DNA of 64,000 nucleotides from Gemmatimonas sp. (lineage in GTDB: Bacteria; Gemmatimonadota; Gemmatimonadetes; Gemmatimonadales; Gemmatimonadaceae): contig JAABRL010000001.1 in assembly GCA_011390935.1 (NCBI GenBank), positions 141,940 to 205,939 of the forward strand. The letters run 5' to 3'. Position numbers and translations under genes: made by a program. The notes under the pieces were generated by a model, which saw nothing but the letters and a program-made list of their open reading frames with translations, searched no databases and was not told the DNA's origin. Positions 49,538-59,932 of the stretch are shown one piece after another (position 1 is the first letter of the stretch; the number at the start of each line of letters is the position of its first letter).

Positions 49538-50818
49538 TTACAGCGCGTCGCCCACCGCACGTTCCGCGAACACGGCGCACGTGTTGTGTCCGCCAAACCC
49601 GAACGCGTTGCTGATCGCCACGCGAACCGGTCGCGACTCGGCCCGATTGGCCGCGACGCGCACGACACACGCCGGATCAGGATCCTCGAGGTTGATCACC
49701 GGCGGGACCAGATCGTGCACGATGCTGAGCACCGACAGGATCCCCTCCACCGCACCGGCCGCCCCGAGCATGTGGCCCGTCATGCTCTTGGTCGCCGTGG
49801 CCGTGGCCACATCGGCATGATCGCCGAACACCGCACGTACCGCACTGCATTCAGCCACGTCGCCCAGGCCGGTGCTCGTGGCGTGCATGTTGATGGAGTC
49901 GACATCGGTGGGGGCGAGGCGCGCCTCGGTAAACGCCCCCTCCATCGCCAATCGTGCACCCACGCCGTCCGGATGGGGCGCCGTGAGATGGTGCGCATCG
50001 CAGGCTGCGCCAACGGCCAACAGCTCGGCGTAGATCGTGGCGCCGCGCGATTCGGCCGACGCGAGGGACTCGAGCACGAGCACCCCGGCCCCCTCACCAA
50101 TCACGAACCCGTCGCGTCCCGTGTCGAACGGCCGACTGGCGCGCGTGGGCTCGTCGTTGCGCGTGGAGAGGGCGCGTGCCGCCCCGAAGCCGCCCACGCC
50201 GAGCGGTGTGATGGCGCACTCGGCGCCACCCGCGAGAATGATGTCGGCGCGTCCGGCACGGATCGAGTCGAGGGCGCTCATGAGATTGTCATTGCCCGTG
50301 GCGCACGCCGAGACCACGGCATGATTGGGCCCGCGCAGGCCATGTTGCATGGCCACCCACGCGCCGGCGATGTCGCAGATGATCATGGGCACGAAGAACG
50401 GCGACAGGCGACCCGGGCCGCTCGTGTGCCAGGTGACGGCCTGATTCTGGAACGTTTCCATGCCGCCCTGGCCACTCCCGATCATCACGCCAATGCGCGC
50501 GCGCTGGGCGTCGGTCAGCGTCGCCGTATCGAGACCCGCGTGGGCGATCGCCTCGTTCGCCGCCGCCATCGCGTACTGCGCGAACACGTCCATACGCTTG
50601 GCGAGCTTGCGATCGACATAGTTGAGCGGATCAAAGCCCTTGAGCTCACACGCGAACCGGGTGTCATGCCCGGAGGCATCGAAGCGCGTGATCGGGGCTG
50701 CGCCGCTTTGGCCGGCGACGGCGGCCTCCCAGGAGGCGGCGGCCGTCAGGCCAAGGGGGGTCACAGCACCGAAGCCGGTGACGACAACGCGCCGACCGGC
50801 AGGATGGGAAACGGACAT
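49538..50818 (-). CDS. fabF: Beta-ketoacyl-ACP synthase II
   Basis: RRVVVTGFGAVTPLGL, VVSACATGNDNLMSALDSIRAGRADIILAGGAE, NMHATSTGLGDVAE, KSMTGHMLGAAGAVEGI, NAFGFGGHNT. Confidence 0.95.
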   Translation of the reverse strand: MSVSHPAGRRVVVTGFGAVTPLGLTAAASWEAAVAGQSGAAPITRFDASGHDTRFACELKGFDPLNYVDRKLAKRMDVFAQYAMAAANEAIAHAGLDTATLTDAQRARIGVMIGSGQGGMETFQNQAVTWHTSGPGRLSPFFVPMIICDIAGAWVAMQHGLRGPNHAVVSACATGNDNLMSALDSIRAGRADIILAGGAECAITPLGVGGFGAARALSTRNDEPTRASRPFDTGRDGFVIGEGAGVLVLESLASAESRGATIYAELLAVGAACDAHHLTAPHPDGVGARLAMEGAFTEARLAPTDVDSINMHATSTGLGDVAECSAVRAVFGDHADVATATATKSMTGHMLGAAGAVEGILSVLSIVHDLVPPVINLEDPDPACVVRVAANRAESRPVRVAISNAFGFGGHNTCAVFAERAVGDAL

Positions 50819-50902
50819 GAGCTGGGGGGACGCGAAAAGTCAGGACAGGTGCGCGGCCACACGCCCACCGAGCGGGGCGATGCGGACGGACGACACCAGC
50901 GA

Positions 50903-50976
50903 TGGGGGCGGTGGGGCTCGAACCCACGCCTTCCAGTTTATGAGACCGGCGCTCTAACCACCTGAGCTACACCCCC
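50903..50976 (-). tRNA. tRNA-Met (anticodon CAT; elongator Met or Ile2 not distinguishable here)
   Basis: GGGGGTGTAGCTCAGGTGGTTAGAGCGCCGGTCTCATAAACTGGAAGGCGTGGGTTCGAGCCCCACCGCCCCCA; loop CTCATAA; no encoded CCA. Confidence 0.94.
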
Positions 50977-51029
50977 GTACCCCCGCAATTTAGCGCACGC
51001 GCCACGCAGGACCAGAGCGTACCACGCGC

Positions 51030-51689
51030 TCAGTTCCGCGTCAGCGGCAGCGAAAGCTGCAGGACCTGCGCGCGACTGCGGAACGCGTCGCGGTCCTGCG
51101 CCAGATTGCTCAATCCTTCCTGATGGCGGATCACCACCGCGACGCCACGCAGTTGCGGGACGATCAGCCGAAGGCCGGCGCTGACGGAGTGCTCGTATCG
51201 TGCAATGGGCAGCGTCCCGAGCGGGCGCCCGGTGGCATCGTCACGAATGATGGCCTCGCGGTTGCGAGCGAACACCCCGCCGAGATCAATCGACGGGCAC
51301 ACCCTGCCGAGGCAGCGCAGGGCCACATTGATGCCGCCGCCGAGATCCCACCAGTCGGCGCGGACATCCACCACGGTGGGATCGCCAGCCACGCGCACCG
51401 TGGAACCGCGTCCTGAGGTGCCGACTTCGACATAGCCGCTTACCGCGCCCCACAGCAGATAGCTGCCGCGAATGGTGAGGCTGGTGCCGCGTCTCGCACC
51501 GTACGACGTCTCCTCAGACGCGTCACCCGTAAAGCGCGCAAATGTGAACGCAGGCTGAAAGGCGAGCCGGAGCCCCGGCCTTGGGGTGCCGGCATCCTGC
51601 GCGTGCGTGGCAGCGATGGGGAGGAGCAGGGCAGCGACGACCGCCACGCCACGGACGGCGTGACGCAGGACAAAGGAGGGCATGAGCAT
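51030..51689 (-). CDS. Hypothetical exported (probably outer-membrane) protein
   Basis: Signal peptide VAALLLPIAATHAQ; alternating beta-strand pattern; ends QVLQLSLPLTRN. Confidence 0.65.
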   Translation of the reverse strand: MLMPSFVLRHAVRGVAVVAALLLPIAATHAQDAGTPRPGLRLAFQPAFTFARFTGDASEETSYGARRGTSLTIRGSYLLWGAVSGYVEVGTSGRGSTVRVAGDPTVVDVRADWWDLGGGINVALRCLGRVCPSIDLGGVFARNREAIIRDDATGRPLGTLPIARYEHSVSAGLRLIVPQLRGVAVVIRHQEGLSNLAQDRDAFRSRAQVLQLSLPLTRN

Positions 51690-51704
51690 CGGATCGGGGG
51701 AATC

Positions 51705-52724
51705 TCAGCTGTCGCGGACGTGACGATCGTAAGCGTCGAGTACTTCATCAGCCGAGACGGTGGCCGCACCCAGCTTTCCTACCTCCACACCGGCCGCATA
51801 GTTCGCGATGATGGCGGATTCGAGCGCTGACGCACCCGCTCCGAGCATGGCCGCGAGGTACGCAGTCACCGTGTCACCGGCGCCCACCACATCGTACACC
51901 TCGCGCGCGGTCGTAGGCACACGATGCACATCACCGTCGGCGTCGACCAGCGCCATGCCTCGCTCTCCCAGAGTCAGTAGCAGGTACTGCACGCCGAGGC
52001 GGGCGAAGGTCGCGGGAAGCGCCTCAGGGTGCTCGAGGTCCACCGCCGCGCCGAGCGCACTCTCGAGCTCGCGCCGATTGGGCTTGAACACCGTGGCCCC
52101 GCGGTACGCAAAAAAGTTGCGATACTTGGGATCGACCACGATCGGGATCCCCTTCGCACGAGCCATGGCGACGGCGCCTTCGATCACCTCGGGCACGAGC
52201 ACGCCCTTGTTGTAGTCCTCGAACACCAGCGCGGTCGCGTCGGGCATGGCGGCTTCGATCGCCGCGAGCACCCGTGCCACATCGAGGCCGTGCAGGTCTG
52301 CGTCGTCTTCTTCGTCAAAGCGCACCAGCTGCTGCGAGCGCGCCATCACCCGCGTCTTCGTTGTCGTGGGCCGTGTCACGGTGACCAGTGAACGGTCGGC
52401 CATGCCGCCGCCGGCCAGCATGCCGCGCAACGTTTCGCCCGCCCGATCCTCGCCCACCACGGCGACGAGGTCGCATCGTGCGCCAAGCGCGGCGACGTTC
52501 TGCGCCACGTTCGCAGCGCCGCCCAGCGCCTGTCGGCGCTCACGCACGCGTACGACGGGCACGGGCGCTTCGGGTGAGATGCGATCGACATCGCCGCGCA
52601 GATACAGGTCGAGCATCGCGTCGCCCACGATACACACATGTTGCGCGCGTGCGGCCGAGAGCAGCTGGGCGAGTCGATCCCGCGCGATGAGCGGGGCTTG
52701 GGGGGCGGAGTGTTCGGAAACCAT
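51705..52724 (-). CDS. D-glycero-beta-D-manno-heptose-7-phosphate kinase (RfaE domain I, PfkB family)
   Basis: CIVGDAMLDLYLRGDVDRISPEAPVPVVRVRERRQALGGAANVAQNVAALGA; DVVGAGDTVTAYLA. Confidence 0.92.
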   Translation of the reverse strand: MVSEHSAPQAPLIARDRLAQLLSAARAQHVCIVGDAMLDLYLRGDVDRISPEAPVPVVRVRERRQALGGAANVAQNVAALGARCDLVAVVGEDRAGETLRGMLAGGGMADRSLVTVTRPTTTKTRVMARSQQLVRFDEEDDADLHGLDVARVLAAIEAAMPDATALVFEDYNKGVLVPEVIEGAVAMARAKGIPIVVDPKYRNFFAYRGATVFKPNRRELESALGAAVDLEHPEALPATFARLGVQYLLLTLGERGMALVDADGDVHRVPTTAREVYDVVGAGDTVTAYLAAMLGAGASALESAIIANYAAGVEVGKLGAATVSADEVLDAYDRHVRDS

Positions 52725-52731
52725 GGCGCGA

Positions 52732-52737
52732 AAGGTA
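52732..52737 (-). promoter_or_regulatory. Candidate -10 (TACCTT) 7 nt from heptose kinase ATG
   Basis: Minus strand gctacctttcgcgccATG. Confidence 0.35.
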
Positions 52738-52770
52738 GCGCCGCTGCCCGCATCGGCACATCATCCCCGC

Positions 52771-53652
52771 GTGCGCGCACCCTCTCCGATTCTTGTCCTC
52801 GCCGGCTCGCTGTTCGGCATTTCGCTCGCGGCGCCACTCATCCGCCTCAGCGACGCGCATCCGATCGCAATTGCCACGTGGCGACTTGCGATCGCGCTGA
52901 TCCCGATCGCGTTGTTGGCCTGGCGGGCGGGAAGCTGGAAGGCGTATCGATCGCTCGATCCGCGCTTGCTGTGGGCCGCCCTCGGGGCGGGCGTGTTGCT
53001 GGCGCTGCACTTCTGGAGCTGGAATGCTTCGTTGCGCTACACGAGCGTGGCCGCCTCCGTGACGTTGGTGAACCTGCAACCGGCGATCATCGCCGCCGTG
53101 TCTGCCCGGTTTCTCGGTGAACGACCCAGCCGCCGGCAGTGGCTGGGCATTCTGCTGGCCATGGCCGGCGCGATCGGGGTCGCGTGGGTGGATGTGCCGT
53201 CCGGTGACCTCGAGGGCGGCAGCAACGCACTGCTCGGCGACGCGCTGGCCGTGGTGGGGGCGATCACCGCGGCGGGTTACTACCTGCTCGGCCGCGCCGT
53301 GCGACAGGTGCTCGATACCTGGGGGTACGTACTGCTGGCCTACGGCGCCGCACTGATCACCCTGGTCCTGCTGTCGGTGCCAGCGGGCGCGACCCTCTGG
53401 CCGCAGCCTGCGGGTGAGTGGGGGATCTTCATGGGGCTCGCCATCGGCCCCATGTTGTTGGGGCACACCGGCATGAACTACGCGCTGGGGCGACTGCCCG
53501 CCTACCTCGTGAATCTCACGGTACTCGGCGAACCGATCGGCGCCACGCTGCTTGCCGCGCTGCTCCCGTTCATTGGAGAGGTGCCGGGAGCGGGCACCAT
53601 CGTGTGCGGTGCGATCGTGCTGATCGGCGTGGTGATCGCAGCGCGGCGCTGA
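52771..53652 (+). CDS. EamA/DMT family transporter
   Basis: About ten TM segments; [72 protein letters not shown] start. Confidence 0.92.
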   Translation: MRAPSPILVLAGSLFGISLAAPLIRLSDAHPIAIATWRLAIALIPIALLAWRAGSWKAYRSLDPRLLWAALGAGVLLALHFWSWNASLRYTSVAASVTLVNLQPAIIAAVSARFLGERPSRRQWLGILLAMAGAIGVAWVDVPSGDLEGGSNALLGDALAVVGAITAAGYYLLGRAVRQVLDTWGYVLLAYGAALITLVLLSVPAGATLWPQPAGEWGIFMGLAIGPMLLGHTGMNYALGRLPAYLVNLTVLGEPIGATLLAALLPFIGEVPGAGTIVCGAIVLIGVVIAARR

Positions 53653-53872
53653 GCGCGGACGTCGGACGGACACCGTATCTCATGTTTTGACGGGATGCTC
53701 CGACACTCTCCCGCAGCCCCAGACGCCCATCACGCTCCCAGCGACTCCTCGCGAAACCGTTGGCCGCGTGCATCGGGCGTGTTTCCGTGCCCGGTGGTCC
53801 CGACGACGGGACTTCGTGCGCCGCCGCCGTGCCACCGGCCTCCGTTCGTGGTGCACCTCCGAGGAGAGGGTA

Positions 53873-55975
53873 ATGCTGGTCAACGTGAAAATCGGGCCGA
53901 AGCTCATCGGTGGCTTCGGTGCCGTTGCAGTCCTGTGCGCGGCGGTGGGTTTCGCCGGCGTCGTGTCGATGGGGAGTATCAAGGATCGCGTTGACGAGGT
54001 GACCGGCATGACGGTCCCGCAGCTCGACAATCTGGCCATCTATCAGGTGGGGTTGGCCGATGTTCGCCGATTCGAGTTCGGATTGACGCTCGCGAAAGCC
54101 AACAACGACGAATCGCTGTATCAGTCCTATCTGGACGACGCGAATCGTATTCGCGCGAGCCAGGTCGAAGCGCCGCGCGCCGTCTTCGAGGCGATTCCCC
54201 GGCAGCCAGGCACGGACTCGATGTGGGCCGAGGTGAAGCGACTGGAGGCCACCTACCTTGCCGGCTTCGACGAAGCCGTTGCAGCGTTCCTCGCGGAACG
54301 CGACGCGGAAGCTGCCGCGTTGGTCGTCGGTCAGTCGCGCGAGCGCTACAATGCCCTGTCCGAAGCATTCCTGCCGCTGAACGAGCGTCTCACGGAAGTC
54401 GCGAACGCGCGAGAAGCTGAGGTGGCGGCAATCTACGAGTCGCGCAGACTCGCCATCGCTGGTGTGATCGTGGTGGCGTTCGCGATCGCCGTGGGCCTGG
54501 GCCTCGCCATCACACGCTCACTCACAGGGCCGATTCACGAGTTGGCGGAGCGCACCGACCGGCTCAAGTCGGTGTGTGTGACCGGTCTCGATGCAGGACT
54601 GAGCGCGTTGGCGAAGGGCGACGTCACCGTTCCGGTTGTCCCATCCACTCACCCGCTCGAATACACCCGCGCGGACGAAATCGGCGATCTCGCCCGAACC
54701 GTGGACGCCATGATTCTGCGCATGCACGCGGTGACGAAGTCCTACACCACGGTGCGCACGGTCATCGGGGACCTCGTCACGGAATCGCAGACGCTTGCGC
54801 TGGCGGGCCGCGAGGGACGCCTCTCGACGCGCGGTGACGCAAGCCGTTTTGAAGGCAGCTATCAGCAGCTCGTCGTTGGCATCAACGACACACTGGAGGC
54901 CGTGATCGCCCCGGTGACCGACGCGTCGCACGTCCTCGAGCGCGTGGCGGCTCGCGATCTCACCGCACGTGTCACCGCCGAGTACGCCGGTGATCACGCT
55001 TCCCTCAAGCAGTCGCTCAACCGCGCCGTGGCTGACCTCGAAAGCTCGCTGCTCGAAGTCTCCACGGCCGCGGGCCAGGTGGCGTCGGCATCGGATCAGA
55101 TCACCTCGGGCGCGCAATCGCTCGCGCAGGGCGCCTCGGAGCAGGCCAGCTCGATCGAGGAGATCGCGGCCAATCTGCACGAAGTCACGGCGATGGCGCA
55201 GCAGTCCTCGCAGCATGCGCGGCATGCCCAGCAGCTCTCCGAAGCGGCGCAGCAGAGCAGCGAGCAGGGCACCAACACGATGGATTCGCTGAGCCGCGCC
55301 GTGGAGCGCATCAAGGACTCCTCGCAGCGCACGGCCAAGATCATTCGCACCATTGACGAGATCGCCTTCCAGACCAACCTGCTCGCGCTGAACGCCGCAG
55401 TTGAGGCAGCACGCGCTGGTGACGCCGGCAAGGGCTTCGCCGTCGTGGCTGACGAAGTGCGGGCCCTCGCGATTCGAGCCGCCGAGGCCGCGCAGCAGAC
55501 GGCTGGTTTGCTCGAGGAGTCGCAGCAATACGCGGAGCAGGGTGCGTCGCTCACGGGAGACGTCTCACGCAGTCTCGCCGATATCGCGGCGCGGACCACG
55601 GAAGTCACCAGTGTGATGCGCGAAATCGCAGCGGCGACCGACCAGCAGCGCGAGGGTGTGCTGCAGGTCAACACGGCGATCGAACAGATGAATGACGTCA
55701 CGCAGTCGGTCGCGGCAAACGCGGAAGAAGCCGCCGCGTCAGCCGAAGAACTCACGGGCCAGGCCGGATCCATGCGCAGCATGGTCGGACGCTTCACGCT
55801 GACCGCGTCGTCCACACCCTCCGCGCGCCGACACGGCGCTGTCGGGCACGCTCCTGCAGCACGCCGTCCGTCGGCCGCGACGTCCAAGCGGCCGTCGCCA
55901 GCGAGCCGACAGATTCCGTTTGACGCGGATGAGGGTGTCGAGGCAAACGACGAAGCGATCTTCCAGTCGTTCTGA
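53873..55975 (+). CDS. Methyl-accepting chemotaxis protein
   Basis: TM1, periplasmic 4-helix-like sensor, TM2 [23 protein letters not shown]-like segments, signalling hairpin tip [44 protein letters not shown]. Confidence 0.96.
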   Translation: MLVNVKIGPKLIGGFGAVAVLCAAVGFAGVVSMGSIKDRVDEVTGMTVPQLDNLAIYQVGLADVRRFEFGLTLAKANNDESLYQSYLDDANRIRASQVEAPRAVFEAIPRQPGTDSMWAEVKRLEATYLAGFDEAVAAFLAERDAEAAALVVGQSRERYNALSEAFLPLNERLTEVANAREAEVAAIYESRRLAIAGVIVVAFAIAVGLGLAITRSLTGPIHELAERTDRLKSVCVTGLDAGLSALAKGDVTVPVVPSTHPLEYTRADEIGDLARTVDAMILRMHAVTKSYTTVRTVIGDLVTESQTLALAGREGRLSTRGDASRFEGSYQQLVVGINDTLEAVIAPVTDASHVLERVAARDLTARVTAEYAGDHASLKQSLNRAVADLESSLLEVSTAAGQVASASDQITSGAQSLAQGASEQASSIEEIAANLHEVTAMAQQSSQHARHAQQLSEAAQQSSEQGTNTMDSLSRAVERIKDSSQRTAKIIRTIDEIAFQTNLLALNAAVEAARAGDAGKGFAVVADEVRALAIRAAEAAQQTAGLLEESQQYAEQGASLTGDVSRSLADIAARTTEVTSVMREIAAATDQQREGVLQVNTAIEQMNDVTQSVAANAEEAAASAEELTGQAGSMRSMVGRFTLTASSTPSARRHGAVGHAPAARRPSAATSKRPSPASRQIPFDADEGVEANDEAIFQSF

Positions 55976-55992
55976 TCCGCTGCGGGGGACGT

Positions 55993-56026
55993 GGAGCGGT
56001 CATCGCAGCAATGCGCTGACCGCTCC
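55993..56026. terminator. Strong stem-loop between MCP and asparaginase genes, GCAA (GNRA) tetraloop
   Basis: ggagcggtca-t-cgca-GCAA-tgcg-c-tgaccgctcc; 10+4 bp with one mismatch; no T-tract. Confidence 0.6.
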
Positions 56027-56067
56027 CGCCCCAGCTTCAGGGTCGGGGAGCCGTTAGCTTTCCCCGC

Positions 56068-57132
56068 ATGACCGCCCTTGATTCCCGCATTGCGCCGACG
56101 GCGGCGCCCCACGCTGTGCACCCGGACCAGCTCTCCCTCGATGTCGTCGTCACGCGAGGCGGGTTGGTGGAGTCCCGCCATCGGGTGCACGCGGCCGTGG
56201 TTCGTCATGATGGTGCGCGACTGGCGAGCGCGCGAGACGGCGATCTGGTGACGTGGTGGCGCTCCTGCGCCAAGCCGTTTCAGGTCATGCCCATGCTGCT
56301 CGATGGCACCTTCGATCGCCTCGGGTGGGGAGACGAGGAACTCGCGCTCGCCTGTGCCTCGCACGGCAGCGAGCCGGAGCACGTGGCGGTCGCGGCCCGC
56401 ATGCTGGCGAGCGTCGGGCTTGCCGAAGACGACCTGGCCTGTGGTCCGCACGATCCGCTCTCCGAGCGCGGTGCGGCGCTCCTGCGTGACGCGGGCGCTG
56501 CTCCCGGGCGACTGCACTCCAACTGCTCGGGCAAGCACGCGGCCATGCTCGCGCGTGCACGTGCGCACGACTGGGCGACGACAGGCTACGAGCAGGCCTC
56601 GCACCCCGTGCAGGAGGCCGCATGGCGCACCGTGGCCGATTGGTCGGGGGTGCCCGCCAGCGACATCCCGCGTGGCACCGATGGATGCGGCGTCACCGTG
56701 TTCGCGCTGCCGCTCCACCATATGGCGCTCGCCTACGCGCGGCTTGCCGAAGCCGCTCGCCACAACGACGCCGTACCGGCGCGCATCGTGCGAGCCATGA
56801 CGGGGAATCCGCACCTGGTCGGCGGCACCGGTCGCTTCGATACCCTCCTCATGGCTGCCGGGGCTGGACGCATCTTCGCGAAAGTTGGCGCCGAGGGCGT
56901 GCACACGGTCGGCCTCGTGGACCGGGGCATCGGCCTGGCCATCAAGGTCGAAGACGGCTCGGCGCGTGCCCAGTACCCCGCCGTCCTTGCCTGCCTGCAG
57001 GCGCTCGGTGCGCTGCCGCCGCGACTGCCGGCTTCGCTCACGGCCGTAGCGCACCACACCATCACGAATACGCTCGGTGACGCGGTCGGGGCGGTGTTCG
57101 TGCCGGGACACGAGCTGGTGCTCGAGGGCTGA
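56068..57132 (+). CDS. Asparaginase II family protein (rhizobial-type)
   Basis: VVVTRGGLVESRHRVHAAVV, WRSCAKPFQVMPML, ACASHGSEPEHV, NCSGKHAAMLA, GTDGCGVTVFALPLHHMA. Confidence 0.92.
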   Translation: MTALDSRIAPTAAPHAVHPDQLSLDVVVTRGGLVESRHRVHAAVVRHDGARLASARDGDLVTWWRSCAKPFQVMPMLLDGTFDRLGWGDEELALACASHGSEPEHVAVAARMLASVGLAEDDLACGPHDPLSERGAALLRDAGAAPGRLHSNCSGKHAAMLARARAHDWATTGYEQASHPVQEAAWRTVADWSGVPASDIPRGTDGCGVTVFALPLHHMALAYARLAEAARHNDAVPARIVRAMTGNPHLVGGTGRFDTLLMAAGAGRIFAKVGAEGVHTVGLVDRGIGLAIKVEDGSARAQYPAVLACLQALGALPPRLPASLTAVAHHTITNTLGDAVGAVFVPGHELVLEG

Positions 57133-57175
57133 GCATGACGCGCGCGGAAATCATGATGGACGCGAGATTCTGGTG

Positions 57176-57838
57176 ATGGACGGCGCGCCGACTTCGAGTA
57201 GTGTGCCATCAACGCTCACGGCACATCCGGAACGACTCGACGAGCCGACGATTCGCCTGGTCCGCCTCGCGGCGATCCTCGCCGGTGGCAGCGAAGCGCT
57301 CGTCCGTCGTGCGCTGGCGGATGTCGTACATGCGGTCGATCCGGTGTGGGTCGAAGAGGTCATTCTGCAAACGTATCTGTTCGCCGGGTTTCCCCGATCG
57401 CTCAACGCGGCGCGCGAGTGGCGCCGCGTGTCCGGGCGGGCGGCGCCAGCGCACGATGAAGGGACGCACTTCGACGCCGATCGGCTCACGGAGCGCGGTG
57501 AGCACACGTGTGAAACGGTGTACGGACCGTTCTACGAGCGGCTTCGGCACAACATTCATGCGTTGCACCCGGCGCTCGATAGCTGGATGATCGTGGAAGG
57601 GTATGGCAAGGTGCTCGGCCGGCCCCAGTTGGATCTGGCAAGGCGCGAGTTGTGTGTGGTGGCGGCGTGTGCGATCGCCCGTCAGGATCGGCAGTTGCAT
57701 TCGCATCTGCATGGGGCGCTGCACGCGGGCGCCTCGGCGGCACAGGTCGATGCCGCACTGCTCGCGGTGGCCGACCTGCTCGAGCCCGATGATGTCAAAC
57801 GATACGTCGGCCTCTGGGCCCGCGTGCAAGGGAAATAG
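57176..57838 (+). CDS. Carboxymuconolactone decarboxylase (CMD/AhpD-like) family protein
   Basis: EEVILQTYLFAGFPRSLNAAREWRRV; LARRELCVVAACAIARQDRQLHSHLHGALHAGASAAQVDAAL. Confidence 0.82.
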   Translation: MDGAPTSSSVPSTLTAHPERLDEPTIRLVRLAAILAGGSEALVRRALADVVHAVDPVWVEEVILQTYLFAGFPRSLNAAREWRRVSGRAAPAHDEGTHFDADRLTERGEHTCETVYGPFYERLRHNIHALHPALDSWMIVEGYGKVLGRPQLDLARRELCVVAACAIARQDRQLHSHLHGALHAGASAAQVDAALLAVADLLEPDDVKRYVGLWARVQGK

Positions 57839-57840
57839 CA

Positions 57841-58869
57841 ATGTTCATTGATCGTGTGGTCGTGAAGGTCGAAGCGGGAACCGGTGGGTCGGGCGCGAGT
57901 TCCTTCCGCCGCGAAAAGTTCTACCCCATGGGTGGCCCGGACGGTGGTGATGGTGGCCGCGGCGGCGACGTCATCGTGCGCGGCGACTCCAACCTCGCCA
58001 CGCTGCTCGACTTCACCTACCGCGACGCGTGGATCGCCGAACGCGGCGAGCATGGCATGGGCTCGAACATGACGGGGCGATCGGGCAAGGACGTGATTCT
58101 GCCCGTGCCGCCGGGCACCATCGTGCGCGACCGCGATACGGGTGACTTCATTTGCGAAGTCATGGCCGACGGCGAGACGCACGTGATCGCGCGGGGAGGC
58201 CGCGGCGGTAAAGGCAACGCCTTCTTCGTCACCGCCACGCAACAGGCTCCGCGCAAGTGGCAGCCCGGTGAAGAAGGCGAGGCGCGCGTGCTCGAGCTCG
58301 AGCTCAAGCTCATCGCCGATATCGGACTCGTAGGCCAGCCCAACGCGGGCAAGAGCACGCTGCTGTCCGTGATCTCCGCTGCACGTCCGAAGATCGCGAA
58401 CTACCCGTTCACCACGCTCTCGCCGAATCTGGGCGTGGTGCCGCTGAGTGATCATCGCACGTTCGTGGTCGCGGACATTCCCGGGATCATCGAGGGCGCG
58501 CACGAGGGCAAGGGACTCGGCCTGCAGTTCCTGCGGCACATCGAGCGTACTCGCATTCTCGCGTTCATGATCTCCATCGAATCGGAAGATTGGCAGGCCG
58601 AGTACGACCAGCTGCGGCATGAAGTCGAGGCCTACTCCGAAACGCTGGCCGCCACGCCGTTCTGCGTGGTGTTCACCAAGTGCGACCTGCTCGGCGAGCT
58701 CTATGCGCCCGAGATCAATGCGCCCGGTGCGTTCGGTCGTTTTGCGATCAGCGCGCCTGGACGTATGGGACTCGATGCGCTGCTCGACGCCTGGTGGCGG
58801 CAGCTGTTGGCGATGCGCAAAGCCGACGAAGACGCACTGCCGGCTCGCCCGGACGCGTTCCTCCCGTGA
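57841..58869 (+). CDS. obgE: GTPase ObgE/CgtA
   Basis: GGTGGSGASSFRREKFYPMGGPDGGDGGRGGDVIVRGD; VGQPNAGKSTLLSVISAARPKIANYPFTTLSPNLGVV. Confidence 0.98.
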   Translation: MFIDRVVVKVEAGTGGSGASSFRREKFYPMGGPDGGDGGRGGDVIVRGDSNLATLLDFTYRDAWIAERGEHGMGSNMTGRSGKDVILPVPPGTIVRDRDTGDFICEVMADGETHVIARGGRGGKGNAFFVTATQQAPRKWQPGEEGEARVLELELKLIADIGLVGQPNAGKSTLLSVISAARPKIANYPFTTLSPNLGVVPLSDHRTFVVADIPGIIEGAHEGKGLGLQFLRHIERTRILAFMISIESEDWQAEYDQLRHEVEAYSETLAATPFCVVFTKCDLLGELYAPEINAPGAFGRFAISAPGRMGLDALLDAWWRQLLAMRKADEDALPARPDAFLP

Positions 58870-59930
58870 GCTCGGCGCCCGTCGCGGTCGCCGAGACGCC
58901 GGACGTGCGCGATGCGCTGGCGCTCTCGCTGCTGCCGGGGGTCGGTCCACTCGAGTACGAGCGTCGGGCGGCGGCGGCGGGCTCCCCCACGAAGGCACTT
59001 GAACAGTATGAGGCCGCTCGCGCTGATGACGCCCGGGCGCGAGCAGAGCGGGCGATCGAGCGCGGCGCGCAAGTCGGCGCGGACTGCGTACCGGCCAGTG
59101 ACCGCCGATACCCTGCCGCGCTTCGTCGCCTCCGTTCGGCGCCTCCGGTGCTGTGGATGCGTGGAACACCGGGGCTCGCCGCGCTGCGAAGCGTCGCGAT
59201 CGTAGGGACCCGCACGGCCTCGAATACGGGGCTCCGTGTGGCCCGATCGCTCGCCACCGCATGCGCGGAATCCGGCATCTGCGTGGTCAGTGGTCTTGCA
59301 CTCGGCATTGACGGTGCGGCACACAGCGCCGTGCTGGAGGCGGGCGGAAGCACGGTCGCGGTGCTCGGCACCGGAGTGGACGTACCCTATCCGCCGCGGC
59401 ATCGTGCGCTGCAGGAGCGCGTGGCGCAGGAGGGGCTGCTCATGAGTGAAGTACTGCCGGGGGAGCGAGGTCACGCCGGCACGTTCCCCCAGCGCAATCG
59501 CCTCATTGCGGCGCTCGCGGAGATCACCGTGGTGGTCGAGGCAGGGCGAGAGAGCGGCGCCCTGATCACGGCACGTGTTGCGCAGGAGCTCGACCACACC
59601 GTGTGTGCGGTGCCTGGGTCCGTGTTGGCGCCGGAGTGTGCGGGATCCAACGCGCTCATTCAGCATGGTGCACAGGTGCTGTGTACCCCCGATGACCTGC
59701 TCGCAGAACTGGGGCTCGAGCGTCGCGTCAGCGCGCCGCCTGCCCTCGAAGGCGACGCCGCGGCGTGTTGGGACGCGCTCCAGTCCGGCACCGCCGACGT
59801 CGCGGCCATTGCCGCCCGCGCCGGCCTCGATCTGCGACGCACCAACGTGGCGTTGTCCGCCTTGGAGCTGCACGGATTGATCGAACTCGATGTGGCAGGG
59901 ACGGTGCGCCCGCTGGTGAGCGCGACCTGA
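58866..59930 (+). CDS. dprA: DNA-processing protein DprA
   Basis: SVAIVGTRTASNTGLRVARSLA, VVSGLALGIDGAAHSAVL, PQRNRLIAALAEITVVVEAGRESGALITA. GTG start. Confidence 0.95.
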   Translation: MSSAPVAVAETPDVRDALALSLLPGVGPLEYERRAAAAGSPTKALEQYEAARADDARARAERAIERGAQVGADCVPASDRRYPAALRRLRSAPPVLWMRGTPGLAALRSVAIVGTRTASNTGLRVARSLATACAESGICVVSGLALGIDGAAHSAVLEAGGSTVAVLGTGVDVPYPPRHRALQERVAQEGLLMSEVLPGERGHAGTFPQRNRLIAALAEITVVVEAGRESGALITARVAQELDHTVCAVPGSVLAPECAGSNALIQHGAQVLCTPDDLLAELGLERRVSAPPALEGDAAACWDALQSGTADVAAIAARAGLDLRRTNVALSALELHGLIELDVAGTVRPLVSAT

Positions 59931-59932
59931 GC

